From assembly GCA_021157745.1 (NCBI GenBank), contig JAGGWA010000076.1:1-11075 (forward strand): DNA of 11,075 nt. The letters run 5' to 3'. The notes beneath the pieces are model-generated. The model worked only from the letters and a program-made list of their open reading frames with translations, did no database searches and was not told the origin of the DNA. Positions 1 to 6,057 of the stretch are shown in pieces. Source of the DNA: Thermoplasmata archaeon (lineage in GTDB: Archaea; Thermoplasmatota; E2; UBA202; JdFR-43). Within the stretch, counting starts at the first letter, position 1, and the number at the start of each line of letters is the position of its first letter. The translations under genes were made by a program, and so were the position numbers.

Positions 1-909
1 GCAAGGTTGAAGAGGCAGTATGAAAGATTGAAGAAATTGGGTGAAGAAATCGAAAATTTATTGCATAGGTTTGAAAGAAAAGTTGTTATGAAAATAGGAA
101 ACAAAAAATTTGAATTTGGAAAAAGAACATATATAATGGGCATACTCAATGTAACCCCCGACTCCTTCTACGATGGTGGGAAATATTTTGATAGCGAGGC
201 GGCGATAGAAAGAGCAAAAGAAATGGAAAAGCAGGGAGCTGATATAATAGACATAGGAGGCGAGTCCTCGCGACCCTTCTCAAAAAGAATAGATGAAAAG
301 GAAGAGATGGATAGAGTTCTTCCAGTAATTGAGGCTTTGAGCAATGAAATAAAGGTGCCAATATCAATCGATACATATAAGCCAAGGGTGGCGGAAGCTG
401 CCATTCAGGCGGGGGCGGCGATGATAAATGATATTATGGCGTTGCGTAATGGAATGGAAAATGTAGCGAGAGAATATGACGTGCCTGTTGTTTTAATGCA
501 TATGAAAGGCACGCCTGAAACAATGCAGATCAATCCGTATTATGAGGATGTTACGGCAGAGATAATGAAATTTTTAGATGAAAGGATAAAATTCGCATTG
601 GAAAATGGAATCGATGAGGATAAAATCATAATTGATCCTGGTATAGGATTTGGAAAAAGGCAGGAGGACAATTTACGAATAATCTCGCATTTGGCTGAGT
701 TCAAAAGCCTTGGAATGCCTATTCTGATTGGAGCATCGAGAAAATCCTTTATTGGAAATATATTGAATCTTCCGCCAGAAGAAAGGTTGGAAGGAAGTAT
801 AGCCTCTGCCATAGTAGCAATATTGAATGGTGCCAATATAATAAGATGTCATGATGTTCTCGCCACAAAAAGAGCTGCTACGGTGGCAGATGCAATCATG
901 CGTGGCTGA
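1..909 (+). CDS. folP: Dihydropteroate synthase (pterin-binding family), 5' end outside the window
   Basis: This enzyme joins a hydroxymethyl-pterin pyrophosphate to p-aminobenzoate (or a related aryl amine) in folate-type cofactor synthesis; it is cytosolic. The signature blocks of the TIM-barrel family are all visible in order: NVTPDSF (nt 148-168), DIGGESSRP (nt 250-276), SIDTYKP (near nt 364), the MHMKGTP loop (near nt 499), DPGIGFGK (nt 634-657), GASRKSF (nt 730-750), and a closing RCHDV. The core is complete, with no missing catalytic loop. The frame is open to the first base of the window. A TTG at 7 and an ATG at 88 are possible internal starts, and the ATG at 88 would give a normal core-length enzyme of about 273 residues. 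However, the Lys/Glu-rich stretch before it resembles the linker seen in longer family members, so I prefer a start upstream of the window. The stop (907-909) lies inside the convergent hydrolase gene. Whether the product feeds folate or a methanopterin-like cofactor cannot be told here. Confidence 0.9.
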   Translation, partial: ARLKRQYERLKKLGEEIENLLHRFERKVVMKIGNKKFEFGKRTYIMGILNVTPDSFYDGGKYFDSEAAIERAKEMEKQGADIIDIGGESSRPFSKRIDEKEEMDRVLPVIEALSNEIKVPISIDTYKPRVAEAAIQAGAAMINDIMALRNGMENVAREYDVPVVLMHMKGTPETMQINPYYEDVTAEIMKFLDERIKFALENGIDEDKIIIDPGIGFGKRQEDNLRIISHLAEFKSLGMPILIGASRKSFIGNILNLPPEERLEGSIASAIVAILNGANIIRCHDVLATKRAATVADAIMRG

Positions 910-1336
910 ATTTTTTGAAAAGGAAATAGAAGATAATGGCAAGGATAGCTATTATCGTAACCCAGTAATTTCCAGATGAAATTGCATGTATTTGATAGCC
1001 TTTCCAGCTAAGAGGAAAAAACAGCCTTATCCCATCAGAAACATGAATGAGGAAGAAATCGAGAAAATAGTGGGTTGAAGCACCCACTAAAAGCAAAAAG
1101 AAGGCCAATTTATGCATTTCGAATAGTAAAGAAATCAACAATGCAACGAGTATCGTGCCTATAGGCGTATGCAATGGATCAAAAAAGCCATGAGTATCTA
1201 TTTTCAAAAAGTCGAATAAAAGTTGTATTTTGAATACATCTGGAAGCAGAGAGCCAACCACAACTATTGTAACATCTCTTTTTATTGCTTTTCCTGTGAG
1301 CCATCCTGCAATAACATGAGTTGTCCAGTCAGGCAT
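896..1336 (-). CDS. Membrane-bound metal-dependent hydrolase, DUF457/YdjM-like
   Basis: A 146-residue integral membrane protein. It starts MPDWTTHVIAGWLTG, which is the typical opening of the DUF457 (YdjM-like) family. Family-like polar residues sit in or near hydrophobic helices: H7 in the THVIAG motif, D33 in GSLLPD, H49, H56 in the HTPIG motif, and the pair H89/D93 in STHYFLD. These could hold a metal ion. Hydrophobic segments are at about 23-40, 60-75, 77-95 and 125-140. The biochemical substrate of this family is not established, so hydrolase is a family label only. The start at 1336 is chosen because the family motif begins there; an in-frame extension to 1450 would run deep into the upstream gene. 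It overlaps the stop of the upstream OB-fold gene by 8 nt (ATGCCTGA), which suggests translational coupling. Its own 3' end overlaps the dihydropteroate synthase gene by 14 nt in convergent orientation. Confidence 0.8.
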   Translation of the reverse strand: MPDWTTHVIAGWLTGKAIKRDVTIVVVGSLLPDVFKIQLLFDFLKIDTHGFFDPLHTPIGTILVALLISLLFEMHKLAFFLLLVGASTHYFLDFFLIHVSDGIRLFFPLSWKGYQIHAISSGNYWVTIIAILAIIFYFLFKKFSHA

Positions 1337-1784
1337 GATCTCGTTCCTCGAAAATGAATTTCTTGAAATTGAATTTCCATTTTCTGAAAAATAAATAGGC
1401 AACGAAAGGAATGGCTGGAAGGGAGCGAATGAATATAAGACTATATTCAAAGCTTTTTATTACATAAATCTTTTCGGCCTTTATTTTATGTGGCTCCTGC
1501 ATAATGCCAAGAACTTCAACAACATCTCCTTTATGCAGACTTACATTCAAAATTTTTCCCGTTACATTTACAATGCAATATGGTGGCTCCATAAGTTTCA
1601 GTTTGGTCACAGAGCCATTACATGAAACAAATCTTCCAGCAAAATCAACTTTCTTTCCTTCAAATTTCTCAAAATTTTTTATTATGTAAGCCATATCCGG
1701 ATCCTTTTCATCATGCTCGATGTAGCTATATGTCATGAGCAAAAGCAGAATCGAAATCGATACCAAAGCTACTGTTTTCCTCAT
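1329..1784 (-). CDS. Small membrane-anchored protein with a predicted outside-facing OB-fold domain
   Basis: I do not recognise a named family. The protein is 151 residues. It has an N-terminal hydrophobic anchor (about 4-21), a beta-rich middle (about 42-110), a second hydrophobic segment (about 113-134) and a basic tail (RKWKFNFKKF). The middle resembles an OB-fold: KKVDFAGRF, then YCIVNVTG, then GDVVEVLGIM, then KAEKIYVI, a strand order common in small OB domains. The basic tail after the second segment predicts a cytosolic C-terminus and an outside OB domain. Three N-x-S/T sequons (N56, N73, N80) and the only two cysteines (C55, C70) all fall in this middle part, which fits an exported, possibly disulfide-bonded and glycosylated domain. 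The start ATG at 1784 overlaps the stop of the upstream dehydrogenase as ATGA, which supports it over an upstream in-frame ATG at 1820. It lies in an operon with the dehydrogenase and the DUF457 protein. The OB call is inference from pattern, not a confirmed domain hit. Confidence 0.7.
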   Translation of the reverse strand: MRKTVALVSISILLLLMTYSYIEHDEKDPDMAYIIKNFEKFEGKKVDFAGRFVSCNGSVTKLKLMEPPYCIVNVTGKILNVSLHKGDVVEVLGIMQEPHKIKAEKIYVIKSFEYSLIFIRSLPAIPFVAYLFFRKWKFNFKKFIFEERDHA

Positions 1785-2917
1785 TTTAATTCTTCTATCT
1801 CTTTCTTTTCCTCCATCCATATTTTGTGGAATATGCCACTCTTTATCATTTCATTTATGAATTTTTTATGCGGAAGCGATGCCTCCGGAGCTCTCACACC
1901 TGAAAAGCTAATTTCCCCTTTAGCCATCATTATCGCTGCTATGGCGGCTGGCGTCGCTGTAGCTTCTCTCATCCTCGCTATTCCTGAAAATGCATATGAT
2001 GCATCCTTTCCGTCTTTCTTTCCATTTACCGCCACCATTACGGCGCCTCCCTCCGGCACATCTTCCATTCCGGACATGCTTTTCACCTTACTTTGAATGA
2101 ATGCTGCAAGAAAATCAATGGGGGAGATGCCAATGCTTAGCTTTTCATCAGATATGAAGCCAAGCTCGTCAAGGCTAATCAAAAAATTTCTGAATATTGG
2201 TGGTGTAAAATTGCCCTTGCACTCAACATTTCTTACGTTGATGTAACGGGGCAATGTGATTGTTTCAGGGTGGCCAAAGTAGTAGACGTCGAGCTCCCCA
2301 AAAGGCTCGGGAAATTTGATATGCTCTTTTCCATCCCTGAGTCCCTTCTTTATTTCATATTTGCCATTCAAATAAGCTGGCACATTCCCAAGCCATGCAT
2401 GGAGCATATGATATGGTATCGCTCCCCCAGCCTCCTCTTTTATACTCCTTGTAACATATATTTTTATGCTTTCCACTTCATCAAGCATGCTTGCTCCATA
2501 GGCGGCAGCAACGTTAGTTATTCCAGGGCTTGCTCCCAAGCCGATTATGGCAGCTGTGCCATTTCCTTTTGCCATCTCGTCCAATTCAAGTAACTTTTGT
2601 GTAACATCATAGTCATCGCATATATCAACATAGTTTATTCCTTCTTTTATAACAGTTTTGAGTATGGGCAAAGCGAATTTGTAAAAGGGACCAACTGCAT
2701 TGATTGCGATGCTGGCTCCTTTTATAGCTTCTCTTACGCTTTCTTCGCTGGTTGCATCAATTTTAACAAAATCCATTCCATATTGCTTTGCCAACTCTTT
2801 TCCCTTTTCCTCATTCAAGTCAGCTATGATGACATTTGAAAAAATGCCTGAATTCACCAGATGAATGGCAGCATAGCTCCCCATTATTCCTGCTCCTCCC
2901 AAAACAACGGCTTTCAT
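1781..2917 (-). CDS. Saccharopine dehydrogenase-like NAD(P)-dependent oxidoreductase
   Basis: A 378-residue soluble enzyme of the saccharopine dehydrogenase/reductase superfamily. The N-terminus MKAVVLGGAGIMGSY is a Rossmann-fold beta-strand with the glycine-rich dinucleotide loop (G7-G8-A9-G10-I11-M12-G13). An aspartate at the end of the second strand (IIADLN, D33) suggests a preference for NAD over NADP. Family blocks follow: VGPFYKFALPIL (75-86), YVDICDDYD (96-104) and GLGASPGITN (126-135). The C-terminal part includes SFSGVRAPEA (337-346). The family includes lysine-pathway and carboxynorspermidine-forming enzymes as well as many archaeal members of unknown substrate; the substrate is not clear here, and no lysine or polyamine gene lies beside it. 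I chose the ATG at 2917 because the Rossmann strand starts there and a TATA box lies about 27 nt upstream, which implies a leaderless mRNA. A GTG at 2962 would add 15 residues that do not fit the fold and would lie upstream of the TATA box. It is the first gene of a three-gene operon and overlaps the next gene by 4 nt. Confidence 0.87.
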   Translation of the reverse strand: MKAVVLGGAGIMGSYAAIHLVNSGIFSNVIIADLNEEKGKELAKQYGMDFVKIDATSEESVREAIKGASIAINAVGPFYKFALPILKTVIKEGINYVDICDDYDVTQKLLELDEMAKGNGTAAIIGLGASPGITNVAAAYGASMLDEVESIKIYVTRSIKEEAGGAIPYHMLHAWLGNVPAYLNGKYEIKKGLRDGKEHIKFPEPFGELDVYYFGHPETITLPRYINVRNVECKGNFTPPIFRNFLISLDELGFISDEKLSIGISPIDFLAAFIQSKVKSMSGMEDVPEGGAVMVAVNGKKDGKDASYAFSGIARMREATATPAAIAAIMMAKGEISFSGVRAPEASLPHKKFINEMIKSGIFHKIWMEEKKEIEELK

Positions 2918-2937
2918 ACTATGGATATGACAAAACC

Positions 2938-2950
2938 ATAATAAATATTT
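2938..2950 (-). promoter_or_regulatory. TATA box of the dehydrogenase-OB-hydrolase operon
   Basis: On the minus strand this reads AAATATTTATTAT, an AT-rich archaeal TATA-like element in the 47-bp gap after top6A. Its centre is about 27 nt before the ATG at 2917, so transcription would begin at or within a base or two of the start codon. No Shine-Dalgarno sequence precedes that ATG, in agreement with a leaderless transcript. It also argues that this operon has its own promoter rather than relying only on read-through from top6A. Confidence 0.55.
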
Positions 2951-2964
2951 GGTGTTACCCACCT

Positions 2965-4047
2965 CTACATTTCATATCCCATTTCTGCAAGCTTCTCTGG
3001 AAGGTATACGTCAGTAACATAATCCAAGCCATATTTTGCCAAAGCTTGCTGCTCAGCTTTCTTTTTTATCTCGAGTTGCAATTTAATTTCATTTATCCAG
3101 AATTCATCATGGAAGCGTGGATCGCTTAGCTCAGAATTTAAAGCATCTATGTCTTCTTTTGTTAAAGCATCAGAAGGCAAATCATAGTTGACGATATCAG
3201 ATGGCGTCACTCCCAAAAACTGGGCTGATGGCGTCGCCAGATATTCTGAAATATGAGCTGTTTTTATCGCCCCATAAGCAACGCTTGCAAAAATGCGATA
3301 ACTCCATGGATCGCCATCTGTGAAAACAATGACAGGAAGATTTAACTCTTCATTCAGCCTTTTAATGAATCTTCTTGTGCTTCTTGCTGGCTGCCCTTTT
3401 AAATGCACGAGTATGGCGTTGCTTTTTTCATCAAATTCATTCTCAACAAGGCGATCAAACATACCTCCTGTTTCTATAGCTATAACTTTATCAGCATTCA
3501 CTTCAACAAATTTTATTTTTTCCTTTTCAACATTGTATGGTATACTATAGCCACTATCTCCAACATCATCCTGGCAATGGATTCTACGCCTCTCTCCTTT
3601 TCTTGTTACCTCTTCGATTACAATATCGCCAATTACGCGGGCGCCATCCTCCTCCGGGCGCAATTTCAGATCCTCCCTCAAACGATTCGTCAAAATTTCG
3701 AGATCTTCAGCAAGTTTATCTGATTCGTCCTGTGTATGGAACTTTGCTTCTCCCCATCCCTCCGAAATGTAATACAGTTCTCTAAGCGTTGATGTCTTGC
3801 GTTGCTCGATCATCTGGCGGATAAAATCAAGTGTATAGACCGTTCTTAAAAGCATATATGCTCCTGATAGCGTGTTAGCTGCCCTAGTTATCTTGTGGCT
3901 TCCATATTTCCATACTCTGTAACGATCATCAAACCTTATGTTCGATTTTGTTCGAGATGGAAGCTGGAGCGATGGTACTCTTGCATTTGCCAAATCATCA
4001 TAAATTTTTTCAGCTATTTTTCTCAATTCTTTCAAAGCATCCATCAT
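2965..4047 (-). CDS. top6A: DNA topoisomerase VI subunit A (Spo11-like cleavage subunit)
   Basis: The cleavage subunit of the A2B2 type IIB topoisomerase. It makes transient double-strand breaks through a tyrosine-phosphate link while subunit B burns ATP. With the start at 4047 it is 360 residues, a normal length for the family. The winged-helix (5Y-CAP) domain carries [12 protein letters not shown], with the catalytic tyrosine expected to be Y93 (second of the YY pair). The Toprim domain shows the metal-binding acidic residues: the glutamate in IAIETGG (E192) and the DxD pair in [10 protein letters not shown] (D244, D246). All key residues are present. Start choice: ATG codons lie at 4059, 4047 and 4044. 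The one at 4047 overlaps the top6B stop as ATGA and sits 4 nt after a strong GGGAGG Shine-Dalgarno sequence; 4044 is nearly as good. It is the second gene of the top6B-top6A operon, so the two subunits are made from one message. Confidence 0.96.
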   Translation of the reverse strand: MMDALKELRKIAEKIYDDLANARVPSLQLPSRTKSNIRFDDRYRVWKYGSHKITRAANTLSGAYMLLRTVYTLDFIRQMIEQRKTSTLRELYYISEGWGEAKFHTQDESDKLAEDLEILTNRLREDLKLRPEEDGARVIGDIVIEEVTRKGERRRIHCQDDVGDSGYSIPYNVEKEKIKFVEVNADKVIAIETGGMFDRLVENEFDEKSNAILVHLKGQPARSTRRFIKRLNEELNLPVIVFTDGDPWSYRIFASVAYGAIKTAHISEYLATPSAQFLGVTPSDIVNYDLPSDALTKEDIDALNSELSDPRFHDEFWINEIKLQLEIKKKAEQQALAKYGLDYVTDVYLPEKLAEMGYEM

Positions 4048-5900
4048 TCTCCCTCCCATTTCTCAGCCCCTATAACATAAACAGGGTTCAATCCTTCTAT
4101 ATATAGATTATTTTCATCGAACTCACTCTCTTTTTTCAGTCTGAATACAAAGCTTTTCTTTTCCTTTGGATCTATATCGACATGCCACATTATGTAATTT
4201 TCCTCGATTCTCTCTGGCTCCGGTTCAACACCATCTAAAAATTCTTTCCCTGGTATCTCCGCAAATAGATAAAATGAGTGTTTCATTTTCCTATAATTCG
4301 TTACATTTATGGTGCTTTTCAAAAGCTCGCCATCTTCCTCTATGAAATCATCTATCCAAACTATGTTCATGATCTGCGTTATTATCTCATCCAAAGATGG
4401 CTTTGGTTTTCCGACTATATTTGAAACTTTTTCCGCTATTGCTGGAAGAATCTTTGTTATTAGCAAAAATTTATCTCTTGCTTTAGCCTTCTTTTCCTTC
4501 TTCGATAAATGTGTCCTCATTTTCCTTGCGCATTGCTGCAAAGAAAGCCTTATTTCCTTTTCAATTTCCTCGACATGAGCTATTGCTTCTTTCGATTCCG
4601 AAAGGAATGGAACATTTACGGAAGCAACGTGCACAAGTATTATGGCAGGCCCATAAGGAATGCCTTTTCCGCCCTTCTGCTCCAGCCCATAGCGGCGCCA
4701 ATCGATATTTTTTATTGCTTCCGTAATGACGCAGTTTCCTTCCTGATAGAGCAATGGAACTTTGTTTGCGAATCTTAGAATCTCGACTTTGCTATCTTTT
4801 GGAAGGCTTCCCCCATATACAATACCCGTCTCCACTAAAAATGGTATTCCTGAAAAGACACTTGGCGAGCGCATGTCAGCAGAAATGAATTCGGGCGAGA
4901 GCTGCCTCGTTTCTTTTCTCAAGCCTCTTTTAATCAAATTTTTTCCTATTGGCGATAAGCAGTCAGTTGGCGGTGCTATGAATTTTGTTTTTTTGAATGC
5001 GTCCAGCAATTTTCTCGCTTCCTCTATCCCAATCTCATATGGCAGCAAATTTTCATCCAATCCAGCTTTTTTTATGATTTCCTTTGCCTTCTGGCTGCTT
5101 ATTGAAGAAAATTCTTTTGATAAAAAGCTGCTCAATTTTTTAGCTTTGGTTTCCTTCAGCATTTTCAAAAGAGTTCCCATTTCTATGCCATGGGGATGTG
5201 GCTTTATTTCTCTTGGCTGCTTTGGCAATTTTTCTGAGACCCTTTCAAAAACAATTTCATTTCCATCTGGCTCAATCAATTTTATGAAAGCATGTGGATT
5301 AACGATAGCTGTGCTTCGTAGATACCCGTATACAGACTGCTTTCTATTTTTAACGTATTTTCCTTTAATGTGAAACTCAACGAGCGTTCCAGATTTTTTC
5401 TCCCAGTGCAGTATTTCTTCATTGACAATGTTGGGCATATTCTTTTTTGTATCTATTAGCAGCTCATATCGATGAGCTGGAAAACCGGAACCAATTTTCG
5501 ATATTACTGTTGTTGGCTTCCCAGTCGTGAGCTGAGCATATAGAACGACTGCTGATATACCAATACCCTGCTGCCCTCTCGATTGCTTTAAAGAATGAAA
5601 ACGAGAGCCATATAAAAGGCGGGCGAAAACATTAGGGATTTGACTTTTAACTATACCTGGACCATTATCTTCTATGCTAACTTTATATTCATTTTCTCCT
5701 TCTTCCTCTATTTTCACGATTATATCTGGCAATATTCCTGCTTCTTCACATGCATCAAGAGCATTGTCAACAGCTTCTTTAACGCTCGTTATCATAGCTT
5801 TCGTTAAATTATCGAAGCCCAGAATCTGCTTATTTCTTTCAAAGAATTCAGCTATCGATATTTGCCTTTGCTTTTTTGCAAGTTCTTCCGCTATTGGCAT
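4044..5900 (-). CDS. top6B: DNA topoisomerase VI subunit B (GHKL ATPase subunit)
   Basis: The ATPase subunit of topoisomerase VI; ATP-driven dimerisation opens and closes the strand-passage gate. It has 618 residues. Residues 1-225 form the GHKL (Bergerat) ATPase with [10 protein letters not shown] (catalytic E42, Mg-binding N46), EDNGPG (77-82) and the RGQQGIG lid (108-114). A helix-two-turn-helix insert follows (about 230-310). The transducer domain carries the ATP-sensing lysine in [12 protein letters not shown] (K409 or K412). The C-terminal region after about 530 is rich in beta-strands and makes this protein longer than the roughly 530-residue crenarchaeal form; it fits the extra immunoglobulin-like domain described in Methanosarcina mazei Top6B, which points to a euryarchaeal-type enzyme. 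The start at 5900 gives the usual N-terminus ([15 protein letters not shown] follows at 16-30), and a TATA box lies about 24 nt upstream. First gene of the operon, divergent from smc. Confidence 0.97.
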   Translation of the reverse strand: MPIAEELAKKQRQISIAEFFERNKQILGFDNLTKAMITSVKEAVDNALDACEEAGILPDIIVKIEEEGENEYKVSIEDNGPGIVKSQIPNVFARLLYGSRFHSLKQSRGQQGIGISAVVLYAQLTTGKPTTVISKIGSGFPAHRYELLIDTKKNMPNIVNEEILHWEKKSGTLVEFHIKGKYVKNRKQSVYGYLRSTAIVNPHAFIKLIEPDGNEIVFERVSEKLPKQPREIKPHPHGIEMGTLLKMLKETKAKKLSSFLSKEFSSISSQKAKEIIKKAGLDENLLPYEIGIEEARKLLDAFKKTKFIAPPTDCLSPIGKNLIKRGLRKETRQLSPEFISADMRSPSVFSGIPFLVETGIVYGGSLPKDSKVEILRFANKVPLLYQEGNCVITEAIKNIDWRRYGLEQKGGKGIPYGPAIILVHVASVNVPFLSESKEAIAHVEEIEKEIRLSLQQCARKMRTHLSKKEKKAKARDKFLLITKILPAIAEKVSNIVGKPKPSLDEIITQIMNIVWIDDFIEEDGELLKSTINVTNYRKMKHSFYLFAEIPGKEFLDGVEPEPERIEENYIMWHVDIDPKEKKSFVFRLKKESEFDENNLYIEGLNPVYVIGAEKWEGE

Positions 5901-5919
5901 TCGTAAATATATACTCCCT

Positions 5920-5930
5920 AAAATATAAGG
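5920..5930 (-). promoter_or_regulatory. TATA box of the top6B-top6A operon
   Basis: The minus strand reads CCTTATATTTT. Its centre (about 5924) is some 24 nt before the top6B ATG at 5900, so the predicted transcript starts at or next to the start codon. A GGGAG on the minus strand (5914-5918) is 13 nt from the ATG, which is too far for a normal ribosome site and would lie upstream of the predicted transcription start; this again suggests a leaderless mRNA. The second AT-rich run (5905-5914) is too close to the ATG to act as the TATA box. Confidence 0.55.
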
Positions 5931-5960
5931 TTTTTCTAATTATCGGATCATCGAAAAACC
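5929..5960. repeat. 8+8 bp inverted repeat in the top6B/smc divergent promoter region
   Basis: GGTTTTTC (5929-5936) is repeated exactly as its reverse complement GAAAAACC (5953-5960), with a 16-bp spacer. The arm centres are 24 bp apart, slightly over two helical turns. The left arm touches the upstream side of the top6B TATA box, where the transcription factor B recognition element would be. This position is what one expects of a dimeric regulator site, or of a site that blocks TFB access. The inference is from position and symmetry only; an 8-bp perfect match in AT-rich DNA can also arise by chance. Confidence 0.4.
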
Positions 5961-6017
5961 AGTATGAACAAAGAAATTGCCATCTATGATAAGTTTCTAT
6001 TGAGGGCAATCAAATCA

Positions 6018-6031
6018 CTATATTTATATAC
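6018..6031 (+). promoter_or_regulatory. TATA box of the smc-scpA-scpB operon
   Basis: CTATATTTATATAC contains TTTATATA (6023-6030), an exact match to the archaeal TATA consensus. A start site about 26 nt downstream would be near 6052 and leave a leader of roughly six bases before the smc ATG at 6058. That short leader would contain GGTG (6052-6055), part of an archaeal Shine-Dalgarno sequence, but only 2 nt from the ATG, so ribosome recruitment is probably close to leaderless. Confidence 0.65.
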
Positions 6032-6057
6032 CCATGACAATTTAAATTAGGGGTGGG

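Noticed and set aside
1329..1784. Identity of the OB-fold membrane protein as the heme chaperone CcmE
   Set aside because: The anchored OB-fold layout is similar, but neither the HxxxY nor the archaeal-type CxxxY heme-binding motif is present, there is a second membrane segment, and no cytochrome maturation genes are nearby.
1785..1820. An upstream ATG at 1820 for the OB-fold protein
   Set aside because: The extra 12 residues are highly charged and would precede the membrane anchor; the ATGA overlap with the upstream stop at 1781-1784 is the typical coupling arrangement here.
2918..2962. An upstream GTG start at 2962 for the dehydrogenase
   Set aside because: It lies upstream of the likely TATA box and adds 15 residues before the Rossmann strand that normally begins the protein.
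4762..5373. A 203-codon plus-strand frame opposite top6B
   Set aside because: It overlaps conserved Top6B transducer and linker coding sequence, shows no recognisable domain, and has no promoter or ribosome site.
5964..6050. A 28-codon open frame (starting MNKEIAIYDK) just upstream of smc
   Set aside because: It contains the consensus TATA box of smc (6023-6030), has no ribosome site of its own, and would be transcribed only from an unknown promoter further left. It is probably chance in AT-rich DNA.
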